Below, in pieces: positions 1-6,916 of a stretch of 9,243 nt of DNA; the stretch's first letter is position 1, and each line of letters opens with the position of its first letter. The stretch spans positions 1 to 9,243 of the forward strand of contig JACMRS010000238.1 in NCBI GenBank assembly GCA_014376345.1, in the 5' to 3' direction. This DNA is from Bacteroidia bacterium. GTDB lineage: Bacteria > Bacteroidota > Bacteroidia > NS11-12g > UBA955. The position numbers were made by a program, and so were the translations under genes. Under the pieces are notes generated by a model. It saw only the letters and a list, made by a program, of their open reading frames with translations. It was not told the origin of the DNA and made no database searches.

Positions 1-1001
1 TACCTGAAGTTTTCTTATCAAAAGATTTAAAAATTATTATGGACATTGGAGATATATATTCTGACCAATATTCAAGAGCAAAAAAAACTATCGAAGATCA
101 GCTTGTAGAGATATCAAATAATGATGAGCAACTTGTTCATCAAGATGCAGGTCTTCTATTCACCAATATTGGTTACTATAAAAATATTCCTATTGATTGC
201 GTCAAAGAAAATATATTAGATATTGATCAACTCAAAAACAAATATTCAGAATATAAAAATGCAGAATTCATTTTAAATGAGAACAAGCAATTTATCTGTG
301 GTTCTGAAGTCGAAAAAATGTCGAAGTCGAAGTACAACGTTGTAAACCCCGACGACATTTGCAAACAATATGGTGCCGATACTTTACGCATGTATGAAAT
401 GTTTCTTGGTCCGTTGCAGGATGCCAAGCCATGGAGTACGCAGGGAATTGAAGGCGTGTTGCGTTTCCTTAAAAAGCTGTGGCGTTTGTCGCACAACAAC
501 AGAGAAGAAACCTTTGAACTTTCTGAAGATGCTCCAACAAAAGCAGAACTAAAGACGCTTCACAAAACAATTAAAAAAGCCACTGAGGATATTGACAATT
601 TTAGTTTCAATACCAGCGTCAGTGCGTTTATGGTTTGTGTTAATGAGTTGCAGGAAATGAAATGTAACAAGCGCGCTGTTATTGAGCCGTTGATTATTAT
701 TCTGTCTCCTTATGCACCTCATATCTGTGAGGAATTGTGGGAACTTTGCGGACATACAGAAAGCATTGAAAAAGTAAACTGGCCTGAATTCAAACCTGAA
801 TATCTTGTTGAAGATGCATTTAATTATCCCGTATCTTTCAACGGCAAAGTGAGGTTTAATCTGGAATTCAGTCTTGATACAGACATAAAAACAATTGAAG
901 AAACAGTTTTAGCTGACGAACAAACCCAAAAATATCTTGAAGGCAAGGCACCTAAAAAAGTGATTGTTGTAAAAGGCAGAATTGTGAATGTAGTGATTTA
1001 A
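1..1001 (+). CDS. leuS: Leucyl-tRNA synthetase, C-terminal part (5' end outside window)
   Basis: This class I aminoacyl-tRNA synthetase charges tRNA(Leu) with leucine in the cytoplasm. The reading frame is open to the left edge (first full codon at base 3, reading PEVFLSKDLK), so the ATG at 39 is internal and not a start. The ATP-binding KMSKS loop is intact at 315-329, inside VEKMSKSKYNVVNPDDI, and is followed by the family block YGADTLRMYEMFLGP. After it come the helical anticodon-binding domain (APHICEELWE) and a C-terminal domain ending in APKKVIVVKGRIVNVVI, the usual finish for Bacteroidota LeuRS, so the 3' end is complete. The HIGH motif and editing domain lie outside the window. The segment before KMSKS (about bases 30-300) is AT-rich and seems to carry about 45 extra residues compared with homologues recalled from memory. 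Identity is very secure. Confidence 0.96.
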   Translation, partial: PEVFLSKDLKIIMDIGDIYSDQYSRAKKTIEDQLVEISNNDEQLVHQDAGLLFTNIGYYKNIPIDCVKENILDIDQLKNKYSEYKNAEFILNENKQFICGSEVEKMSKSKYNVVNPDDICKQYGADTLRMYEMFLGPLQDAKPWSTQGIEGVLRFLKKLWRLSHNNREETFELSEDAPTKAELKTLHKTIKKATEDIDNFSFNTSVSAFMVCVNELQEMKCNKRAVIEPLIIILSPYAPHICEELWELCGHTESIEKVNWPEFKPEYLVEDAFNYPVSFNGKVRFNLEFSLDTDIKTIEETVLADEQTQKYLEGKAPKKVIVVKGRIVNVVI

Positions 1002-1027
1002 AAAAGTTGTTATTCAAAACAGCTTTT
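1002..1027 (+). terminator. Possible weak hairpin terminator after leuS
   Basis: Directly after the leuS stop codon, AAAAGTTGTT (1002-1011) can pair with AACAGCTTTT (1018-1027) around a 6-base loop, with one G-T (G-U) pair. The T-run is part of the stem and no further T tract follows, so this is a poor match to a classical intrinsic terminator. The repeat hairpins just downstream could equally end the transcript. Confidence 0.3.
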
Positions 1028-1058
1028 AGCAAAAATATTCCGTTTCCTTCCATAGTTT

Positions 1059-1322
1059 GTCATTTTGAGCGTAATTTAGTTGAAGGTATTCCTTCACTAC
1101 TAAATGAAGTGAAGAATCTCTTACGCTACTGTAATTCCAGGAAATAGTCATTTTGAACAAAATTCTGTTAACGGTATTCCGTTAAGACAGAATGCAGTGA
1201 AGAATCTCCTTCGATATTGTCATTCAACCCATTCGTCATTTTGAGCAAAATTCTGTTAACGGTATTCCGTTATGACAGAATGCAGTGAAGAATCTCCTTC
1301 GCTATTGTCATTCAATCCATTC
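1059..1322. repeat. Three tandem 88-bp hairpin repeats
   Basis: Units start at 1059, 1147 and 1235, exactly 88 bases apart, each beginning GTCATTTTGA(G/A)C and carrying GTGAAGAATCTC further on. Each unit contains a 13-bp stem with a TATT loop and a 2-base bulge: 1074-1105, 1162-1193 and 1250-1281. In unit 1 the arms are ATTTAGT+TGAAGG against CCTTCA, bulge CT, ACTAAAT. In units 2 and 3 they are ATTCTGT+TAACGG against CCGTTA, bulge AG or TG, ACAGAAT. Four base pairs differ between unit 1 and the others, and all four changes are compensated. In unit 1 an outer pair AGCGTAA (1068-1074) and TTACGCT (1121-1127) is also complementary, though it shares base 1074 with the inner stem. The GTCATTTTGAGC...GAAGAATCT framing resembles the intergenic repeats common in Bacteroidota genomes. 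No coding frame is supported in 1002-1459; 1323-1406 shows nothing recognisable. Confidence 0.9.
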
Positions 1323-1406
1323 CATCATCCTTTAAAACACTCTTCACTCAGCCACAATCGCTCTACTTTTACTGATTTGTTTTGGATCATAAATTCTTTC
1401 ACACAC

Positions 1407-1435
1407 AAAAAAGGCTGCAATTTCTTGCAGCCTTT
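1407..1435 (-). terminator. Intrinsic terminator of the sigma/anti-sigma operon
   Basis: An 11-bp perfect stem, AAAGGCTGCAA (1410-1420) and TTGCAGCCTTT (1425-1435), closes a 4-base loop. Read on the minus strand, the stem is followed at once by a T run (complement of the A run at 1407-1412, partly within the stem). It lies 25 bases past the stop codon of the anti-sigma gene. On the plus strand only a short TTTCTT follows, so ending of rightward transcripts would be weaker. Confidence 0.87.
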
Positions 1436-1459
1436 CTTATGTTAATTATAAAAAATATC

Positions 1460-2287
1460 TTATGAAACCTGTCCGAAAAGAATCAGATTATCCATATTTG
1501 GAACCGGGCTTCCGCCACGTTTTTCTTTAGTTACTGCAAACGCAGTTGCACCTTGCATGTTCTTCATTTTAATAAACCCATCCATAGCATCCTTAGTATC
1601 GAATACACCGGCATCAGCAGGCTTTCCATCTACCATAGCCCAAAGCTGATACTGCTCATCAGCACTTAACGGTGCAAGCTCTTCAGCCTTAAGATAAACA
1701 TCATTGCTTTTCTCATTCCAGTAAACAGTAGCCATTGCATTAGGTGCCGTTTTCTGTCCTGTCATTTTAGCCATTCGGATATCGTGCTGACCAAGAGCAC
1801 CCATAGTTGAAGCTAGCTCAGTGTATTTTGCCTGTTCAACTTTCAGATTTCCAACAAGCATTTTATTGTTGTTATCCAGACTTGCAAACTCAGCTTCGCT
1901 TTTTTTCCAGTTGTTGTAAAGCCACACATTTGAAATTGCGCTTCCAATAAGTAAAACAACAGATGCTGCTGCAAGCCATGTTCCTGTATTAGATTTTGTC
2001 CTTACAGTTCCAATAGGAATTACTTTAGCACCCGGCTTATGGTCTTCCACGGCACTTGGAAACTCCCCATCAAGCATTGAAAAAAGTTCTGCCTTAATTT
2101 CCGGAGGAGGTGTTTGTGCATGAAGCTGAGCATAGTTAAATAATGCTTGTTCAATAGCTTCAATTTCTTCTTTAATTTCAGGAAATTGATTGCTATATTG
2201 CAATACCTCCCGGTTTTGAGCTTCAGTAGTATCTCCAAGAACATATTGTTCTAAAATACCTGATTCAATATAAGATTTAATGTCCAC
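1460..2287 (-). CDS. Membrane-bound anti-sigma factor, RskA-like
   Basis: Probable anti-sigma factor that holds the ECF sigma factor encoded just upstream. Of 275 residues, about 1-80 form a cytoplasmic sigma-binding region (SYIESGILEQYVLGDTTEAQ, with the helical run that follows). A single membrane span lies at about 104-124 (WLAAASVVLLIGSAISNVWLY), then a coiled-coil-like stretch (about 127-160), then a periplasmic RskA-type domain with the hallmark YQLWAMVDGKPADAGVFD at 213-230. No HxxxCxxC zinc motif is present, so this is not a zinc-type anti-sigma domain. The start is GTG (plus-strand CAC at 2285-2287), 7 bases after the sigma stop codon, suggesting translational coupling. A strong terminator follows the gene. 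By family analogy, proteolysis of the protein would release the sigma factor; the signal is unknown. Confidence 0.87.
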   Translation of the reverse strand: MDIKSYIESGILEQYVLGDTTEAQNREVLQYSNQFPEIKEEIEAIEQALFNYAQLHAQTPPPEIKAELFSMLDGEFPSAVEDHKPGAKVIPIGTVRTKSNTGTWLAAASVVLLIGSAISNVWLYNNWKKSEAEFASLDNNNKMLVGNLKVEQAKYTELASTMGALGQHDIRMAKMTGQKTAPNAMATVYWNEKSNDVYLKAEELAPLSADEQYQLWAMVDGKPADAGVFDTKDAMDGFIKMKNMQGATAFAVTKEKRGGSPVPNMDNLILFGQVS

Positions 2288-2294
2288 TGTCTTG

Positions 2295-2873
2295 TTATTT
2301 AAATACTTTTCTTAATGTTCCAATTGCCGCCCTTACTCTGGTTTTTACAGTACCCAGCGGAATTTCTAACTCCTTTGATGCTTCGTCCTGCGTATATCCT
2401 TTAAAGTAAACTAGCTCTATTACTTTACGCTGCTCATCAGGTAGTTTTCCAATCAGTTGCTTTACGCCTATTGCGTCAGTTTGCTGTTCTACTTTTACAC
2501 TGCGGTTAATTGTATATACGGAGTCCTCAATATTCTGGTTTTTACTTTCATTCTTATGTTGCTTGGATCTTAAGTAATCTATTGCAGTATTTCTCGCTAT
2601 ATTCAGCATCCAGGTATAAAGCCTGCCTTTATTGGTATCATAACTTTCAATATTTCTCCAGATTTTCACAAATGCATCCTGCAACACATCATTAGCTTCT
2701 TCCTGCATATCCATCACTTTCATGATAACTCCATAAAGTACGGACGAATAGTTCTCATAAAGATAACTGAAAGCTTCTTTTTCTTTGCTCTTCAGAAGTT
2801 TTACAAGAGTTGCCTCATCGTATTTTGTCTTAGTACTGCCCAAATTATTGAAATCTAGGCAAATATATCGCAT
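2295..2873 (-). CDS. ECF-type RNA polymerase sigma factor
   Basis: Group IV (ECF) sigma factor that would direct RNA polymerase to stress or envelope promoters. On the longest frame (192 aa), sigma region 2 lies at about 26-103, including DVLQDAFVKIWRNI (core binding) and RLYTWMLNIARNTAIDYLR (-10 recognition and melting). Region 4 lies at about 137-190, with the helix-turn-helix GYTQDEASKELEIPLGTVKTR. The coordinates give the longest frame, from the only early ATG. However, a consensus promoter overlaps the first codons (2860-2889), so the true start is more likely the TTG at 2843-2841, giving 182 aa starting before STKTKYDEATLVKLLKS. The gene pairs with the RskA-like anti-sigma gene immediately downstream, a SigK/RskA-like arrangement. 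ECF subgroup and regulon are not determinable here. Confidence 0.93.
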   Translation of the reverse strand: MRYICLDFNNLGSTKTKYDEATLVKLLKSKEKEAFSYLYENYSSVLYGVIMKVMDMQEEANDVLQDAFVKIWRNIESYDTNKGRLYTWMLNIARNTAIDYLRSKQHKNESKNQNIEDSVYTINRSVKVEQQTDAIGVKQLIGKLPDEQRKVIELVYFKGYTQDEASKELEIPLGTVKTRVRAAIGTLRKVFK

Positions 2874-2889
2874 AATAACATTATTTCAA
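2860..2889 (-). promoter_or_regulatory. Bacteroidota-type promoter for the sigma operon
   Basis: On the minus strand, TTG (2889-2887) is followed by 19 bases and then TATATTTG (2867-2860), a full match to the TAnnTTTG -7 box at normal spacing. Transcription would begin near 2853-2855, which is downstream of the ATG at 2873. This favours the TTG codon at 2843 as the sigma start. The match is by eye only and could be chance in AT-rich DNA. Confidence 0.55.
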
Positions 2890-2924
2890 TGCATTTTCAG
2901 GGAAAATATTGAATTATAAAAGCT

Positions 2925-2932
2925 TATTTTTG
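2925..2932 (+). promoter_or_regulatory. Candidate -7 box for the ABC exporter gene
   Basis: TATTTTTG fits TAnnTTTG and ends 8 bases before the ATG at 2940, so a transcript from it would have almost no 5' leader. No TTG was found at the expected 19-20 base distance upstream, which weakens the call. Confidence 0.33.
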
Positions 2933-2939
2933 TGGTTTT

Positions 2940-4688
2940 ATGCGATTGCTGATTTCTTATCTAAAAAGGCAGTGGAGGCTGCTTATTGTAGCGCTCTTTC
3001 TTGCCGCAATTAACCAGTGTTTTTCATTAATGGATCCCTGGATTACAGGAAGGGTGGTTGATACTATCATTACACCTTTTAAAACTTTAACCAAAGAAAT
3101 CTTTTTTTCACTGGCCTTTAAATGGATCGGCCTTTCAATTATAGTTACATTTATCTCCCGATTGGCAAAAAACTTTCAGGATTATTTTACCAATGTAATT
3201 ATTCAAAAATTAGGCGCTCAGGTTTATAGTGATGGATTGAAACATTCACTGGAATTGCCTTACCAGACTTTTGAAGATCAAAGAAGTGGCGAAACATTGT
3301 CTATTCTTCAAAAAGTGAGAACTGACTCTGAAAAACTGATTACAATTTTTGTTAGCGTCATTTTCACCAGTTTTGTTGGAATCATTTTCGTAATGATTTA
3401 CTCTTTCAAAGTAAGCTGGATGGTTACGATGGTTTATATTTTCGCGATCGTGGTAATCAGCATTATCAGTTCCGTTTTAAGTAAGAAAATAAAATTCATG
3501 CAGAAAAAAATAGTTACTGAAACTACTGCTCTCGCTGGATCTACTACCGAATCTTTAAGAAATATAGAACTTGTTAAAAGTCTTGGATTGGCTGGTCAGG
3601 AGATTACCCGACTTAATAATACAACTTATAAAATACTCGGACTTGAACTTAAAAAAGTAAAATACATCAGAAGTCTGAATTTCCTTCAAGGAACAACTGT
3701 ACAGTTTGTAAGAAGTACGCTGATTTTTATTTTACTATACCTTATTTTTCAAGGCAATCTTACACCTGGTGAATATTTTACTTTTCTGTTTTACTCTTTC
3801 TTTCTTTTCAATCCTTTACAGGAGCTTGGAAATATTATACTTACTTTCAGAGAAGCTGAAGTCTCTCTTGACAATTTCAAAAAGATACTTGATACCCCAA
3901 TTGAATTTAAACCTGCAAAGCCAAAGATATTAAATGAATTGAGCAGTTTCGAATTTAAAGATGTAATGTTTAAACATCTTACAGCGAAAACACCTGCGCT
4001 TAATGAAATTAATTTCACTGTAAACAAAGGCGAAACTATTGCTTTTGTTGGTCCTAGCGGTAGTGGAAAAACTACTTTAGTTAAACTTCTTGTAGGATTG
4101 TACCAACCGGTAAAAGGTCATATTTTTTATGATGGCATCGATGGAAAAGAAATTGATCTGGACGAACTTCGTGAACAAATTGGATTTGTAACACAGGATA
4201 CACAACTTTTTGCAGGAACAATTAAAGAAAACCTGCTTTTTGTAAATCCTAATGCTACGGATGAAGAAATTTATGATGTACTTAAAAAAGCAAGTTGTGA
4301 GGCTTTACTTGAACGTGCTGAAAATGGCATTGAAACTGTAATTGGCGAAGGCGGTGTGAAAGTAAGTGGTGGTGAAAAACAAAGACTTTCGATTGCACGG
4401 GCATTATTAAGAAAACCGTCTCTGTTGGTGTTTGATGAAGCAACTTCAGCTCTAGACAGTATCACCGAAGAAGGCATTACACAAACCATTAAAACAATCA
4501 GCAAGCAATACAGCACCATCACAATCCTTATTGCTCACAGATTAAGTACAATTATGCATGCCGACAAAATATTTGTGCTTGAACACGGACAAATAATAGA
4601 AAGTGGCAAACATGAAGAACTTATTGAAGAAAAAGGACTTTATTACGCCATGTGGAGACAACAAATTGGTGAAAGAAAAAATACTTGA
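2940..4688 (+). CDS. ABC exporter half-transporter (membrane and ATPase domains fused), MsbA/MdlB-like
   Basis: ATP-driven exporter subunit of the inner membrane, 582 aa, a normal length for a type IV (MsbA-like) half-transporter that works as a dimer. The membrane domain (about 1-310) has hydrophobic spans near 14-34, 58-73, 133-155, 160-180 and 255-285 plus the coupling segment LPYQTFEDQRSGE. The ATPase domain (about 335-570) has Walker A GPSGSGKTT (371-379), Q-loop Gln419, signature VSGGE (475-479), Walker B LLVFDE (495-500), D-loop SALD and switch His533 in IAHRLST. All catalytic residues are present. The usual A-loop tyrosine is not obvious (VMFKHLTAKTPAL). The gene is divergent from the sigma factor gene and stands alone, so it probably forms a homodimer. 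Substrate (lipid, drug or peptide) cannot be inferred; no C39 peptidase domain is present. Confidence 0.93.
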   Translation: MRLLISYLKRQWRLLIVALFLAAINQCFSLMDPWITGRVVDTIITPFKTLTKEIFFSLAFKWIGLSIIVTFISRLAKNFQDYFTNVIIQKLGAQVYSDGLKHSLELPYQTFEDQRSGETLSILQKVRTDSEKLITIFVSVIFTSFVGIIFVMIYSFKVSWMVTMVYIFAIVVISIISSVLSKKIKFMQKKIVTETTALAGSTTESLRNIELVKSLGLAGQEITRLNNTTYKILGLELKKVKYIRSLNFLQGTTVQFVRSTLIFILLYLIFQGNLTPGEYFTFLFYSFFLFNPLQELGNIILTFREAEVSLDNFKKILDTPIEFKPAKPKILNELSSFEFKDVMFKHLTAKTPALNEINFTVNKGETIAFVGPSGSGKTTLVKLLVGLYQPVKGHIFYDGIDGKEIDLDELREQIGFVTQDTQLFAGTIKENLLFVNPNATDEEIYDVLKKASCEALLERAENGIETVIGEGGVKVSGGEKQRLSIARALLRKPSLLVFDEATSALDSITEEGITQTIKTISKQYSTITILIAHRLSTIMHADKIFVLEHGQIIESGKHEELIEEKGLYYAMWRQQIGERKNT

Positions 4689-4721
4689 AACAGGATAACA
4701 GTTAACATCATTTCAACGTTG

Positions 4722-4752
4722 TTGTATTTACAGTGTTATTAAATTACTTTCG
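4722..4752 (+). promoter_or_regulatory. Candidate promoter for the transglycosylase-like/DUF1684 operon
   Basis: TTG at 4722-4724 is followed by 20 bases and TACTTTCG (4745-4752), one base off TAnnTTTG. Transcription would start near 4759, leaving a leader of about 36 bases before the ATG at 4795. The A-rich stretch before the ATG replaces a clear Shine-Dalgarno site. Confidence 0.45.
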
Positions 4753-4794
4753 TGAAGTTGTTATAAAAAGAAGTATCAGATTAAAGAAATTTTA

Positions 4795-6087
4795 ATGAGC
4801 AAAACCAATTTGATAAAACCATCCATAAAACTTTCCCTGACGGTTTTGCTTTTTCTGTTATTTGTTACTTCAACTATTCAGGCACAAAAAAATGATTCGG
4901 TTTTTACAAACGATCCACTTTATATTAAACTTACCAAAACAGTTTCTGAAATACCAATATTTTACAATGAACAGGTTCGTAAACAAATTGGCTATTACAC
5001 CAGAACCAATACAGCTGCTGCGGCTTCTATGCTAGGAAAGGCTCAGTATTATTATACCATTTATGCAGAAAAATTTGCAACAGCAGGCATTCCAAAACAA
5101 CTTTTTCTGATATGCGCAATCAATACAAATTGCGACCCTACTTTTTCAGATGAATCAGGCGCAACAGGTATGTGGCCTATCAGTTATCCGATTGCAAAAA
5201 AATACAATCTCACAACAAATTCATATATAGACGAGCGCCGCAATGTAGAAAAATCTGCAGATGCAGCTGCATTGTATCTAAAAGATCTTTACAATATTTA
5301 TCAGGACTGGCAGAAGGTTATTGCTGCTTTCAGAGCCGGACCGATAAATCTGAATATGGCAATCAGGCGTGCCGGCAATTCTTTAAATTATCATGACATA
5401 CACAAGCAGTTGAATCCTGCATATCAGGAAGCTGTTGTTAATTATATGGCCTTTTGGTATTTGTGGAATTACAGCAATGATCATAAACTTGTGCCAGTTA
5501 AATTTAAACTTCCGGAAATGGACACAGTTCATGTTCTGAATGAAATTAGTATCAGCTCAATTGCCTACACTATTAATTTTGATGAAGCAACACTGAAGAG
5601 AATGAATGCCGAACTCAGGTCTTTTATTGTACCTGTTAGTTATAACAGTCATGGCTTGTATCTTCCAAAAGAAAAAGTTCAGGAATACCATGACAAACTG
5701 TTTGTATTGTTTCCTCTGTCCGCTACTGACAGCAGTTCTATTAAAGATTCATTAATACTTGAAGAAGATCCTACTCACATTCGCAAGGTTATTAATAACG
5801 GCGCACAGGGAGAAGATGAAGAAGAAGATGACAGCAAGCCAAAAGCTACTGCTAAAGGGAAAATAGCTATTATTTATATTGTTAAATCCGGAGATGGTTT
5901 ATTGCTTTTAGCTGATCTTTTTGATTGTAAAGTAAGCGATATTAAGCAGTGGAACGGCATGAGAAAAGATGCCATATTTAAAGGTCAGAAGTTGAAATTT
6001 ATGGTGCCTAAAGCAAAGGTTACCGAATATAAAAAAATCAATAAACTCACACTTCCTCAAAAGAAAAAACTAGCCAAAAGAAGTTAG
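4795..6087 (+). CDS. Secreted MltD-like lytic transglycosylase homologue with LysM domain, catalytic Glu apparently lost
   Basis: Exported cell-wall protein of 430 aa. A signal peptide covers about 1-30 (hydrophobic core LSLTVLLFLLFVTST, cleavage after IQA). An SLT/MltD-like domain spans about 85-230: GIPKQLFLICAINTNCDP, SGATGMWPI, YIDERRNVEKSADAAALYLKDLY, DWQKVIAAFRAGP. These match the active-family blocks (LP..L..viES.fnP, GA.G.WQF, vDeRrdp..st.AA..yLkdLy, DW..alaAYNaGP) in order. However, the catalytic Glu position is Asn110 (AAT at 5122-5124), WQ reads WP, and AYN reads AFR. Residues 240-310 resemble the linker region of Bacteroidota MltD proteins. An acidic tract (GEDEEEDDSK, 339-348) precedes a LysM peptidoglycan-binding domain at about 359-405 (YIVKSGDG...KQWNG...KGQKLKF). 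It probably binds peptidoglycan without cutting it. It is first in a likely operon with the DUF1684 gene 5 bases on. Confidence 0.87.
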   Translation: MSKTNLIKPSIKLSLTVLLFLLFVTSTIQAQKNDSVFTNDPLYIKLTKTVSEIPIFYNEQVRKQIGYYTRTNTAAAASMLGKAQYYYTIYAEKFATAGIPKQLFLICAINTNCDPTFSDESGATGMWPISYPIAKKYNLTTNSYIDERRNVEKSADAAALYLKDLYNIYQDWQKVIAAFRAGPINLNMAIRRAGNSLNYHDIHKQLNPAYQEAVVNYMAFWYLWNYSNDHKLVPVKFKLPEMDTVHVLNEISISSIAYTINFDEATLKRMNAELRSFIVPVSYNSHGLYLPKEKVQEYHDKLFVLFPLSATDSSSIKDSLILEEDPTHIRKVINNGAQGEDEEEDDSKPKATAKGKIAIIYIVKSGDGLLLLADLFDCKVSDIKQWNGMRKDAIFKGQKLKFMVPKAKVTEYKKINKLTLPQKKKLAKRS

Positions 6088-6092
6088 CACTT

Positions 6093-6785
6093 ATGTTTAA
6101 AATAACAATTCTGTTTTGTAGTACTTTGTTTATCATTTCGTGTAATAATAAAGCACAGGTACAAAACAACCCAATCGAAACAACATCAACAATAACTGCT
6201 GAACCGGAAAACAAACCTCTTGCACTTGAAAATACTGACTTATCAAAACTGTCGGATTATGAACGGGATTTGATGTTAATCAGAATCAGAAAAGACATCA
6301 ATTTTAAAACCAGTTTAGAAAGTCCACTTATAGAGTCTGACAAACCGGACTTTACCGGTCTGAATTATTATCCTCCTGATGAAAGCTATAAAGTACTGGC
6401 AGATATTAATTTCACACACCATGAGAAAGCAGAATTTAAAACGAGTAAAAACGGCACTGAAGATTATTATTCTTATGCAGAAGTAAGTTTTAAAATAAAA
6501 GGAAATAAATATAAATTAACAGTTTACAGCAACACACCGGGTATGCCAAGAACTATGTTTATTCCGTTTAAAGATTTAACAAATGGCAAAGAAACTTATA
6601 ATGCCGGCAGGTTTATTGAGACACAAATACCAACTTCTAAAGTGCTGGAACTGGATTTTAATCAGGCATACAATCCATATTGTCATTACAATTTTAATTA
6701 TTCATGCCCTTTGGTTCCCGATGTCAACAACCTGAATATTGAAATAAAAGCAGGCGAGAAAATACTTGCGGGTCATGAACATTAA
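6093..6785 (+). CDS. DUF1684 family lipoprotein
   Basis: Lipoprotein of 230 aa with unknown biochemical function. The N terminus MFKITILFCSTLFIISC gives a lipobox ending at Cys17, so the mature protein should be lipid-anchored at the membrane. A low-complexity Thr/Glu/Asn linker (about 18-50) precedes the DUF1684 domain (about 52-224). Recognisable family blocks are RIRKDINFKTSLESPL, DFTGLNYYPPDESYKV, MFIPFKDLTNGKETYNAGRF and the signature DFNQAYNPYCHYN with SCPLVPDVNNL near 189-215. The two cysteines at 197 and 205 fall within this signature. It begins 5 bases after the stop codon of the transglycosylase-like gene with no room for a promoter, so the two are probably co-transcribed. Family assignment is confident; the role in the envelope is inferred only from location and neighbour. 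Confidence 0.87.
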   Translation: MFKITILFCSTLFIISCNNKAQVQNNPIETTSTITAEPENKPLALENTDLSKLSDYERDLMLIRIRKDINFKTSLESPLIESDKPDFTGLNYYPPDESYKVLADINFTHHEKAEFKTSKNGTEDYYSYAEVSFKIKGNKYKLTVYSNTPGMPRTMFIPFKDLTNGKETYNAGRFIETQIPTSKVLELDFNQAYNPYCHYNFNYSCPLVPDVNNLNIEIKAGEKILAGHEH

Positions 6786-6879
6786 GTCAGTATTTTTACA
6801 CAGAAGATAGCTGTTACACGTAAGACTTAAATACAGCAATCTATAAACCTTCATTTTGATGTCATAAAATCTCAATGTA

Positions 6880-6909
6880 TTGAATAAATCAAAAAATATT
6901 TTAATTTCG
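6880..6909 (+). promoter_or_regulatory. Candidate promoter for the beta-barrel gene, nearly leaderless
   Basis: TTG (6880-6882), 19 bases, then TAATTTCG (6902-6909), one base off TAnnTTTG. The box ends 8 bases before the TTG start codon at 6917, so the transcript would begin at or next to the start codon. The TAA in the box is an in-frame stop that bounds the gene. Confidence 0.48.
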
Positions 6910-6916
6910 CCACCAC

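Noticed and set aside
39..41. ATG at 39 as the start of leuS
   Set aside because: The frame stays open upstream to the window edge with LeuRS-like residues, and a LeuRS starting here would lack its entire catalytic HIGH half.
227..755. Minus-strand and second-frame open frames inside leuS
   Set aside because: They overlap a well-conserved LeuRS region and their products show no recognisable domain; they are antisense or out-of-frame shadows.
1059..1322. CRISPR array
   Set aside because: The units are contiguous 88-bp tandem copies in which the whole period is similar; there are no short repeats separated by unique spacers.
3791..4522. Minus-strand open frames inside the ABC exporter
   Set aside because: They overlap the conserved ATPase domain and have no protein-like features of their own.
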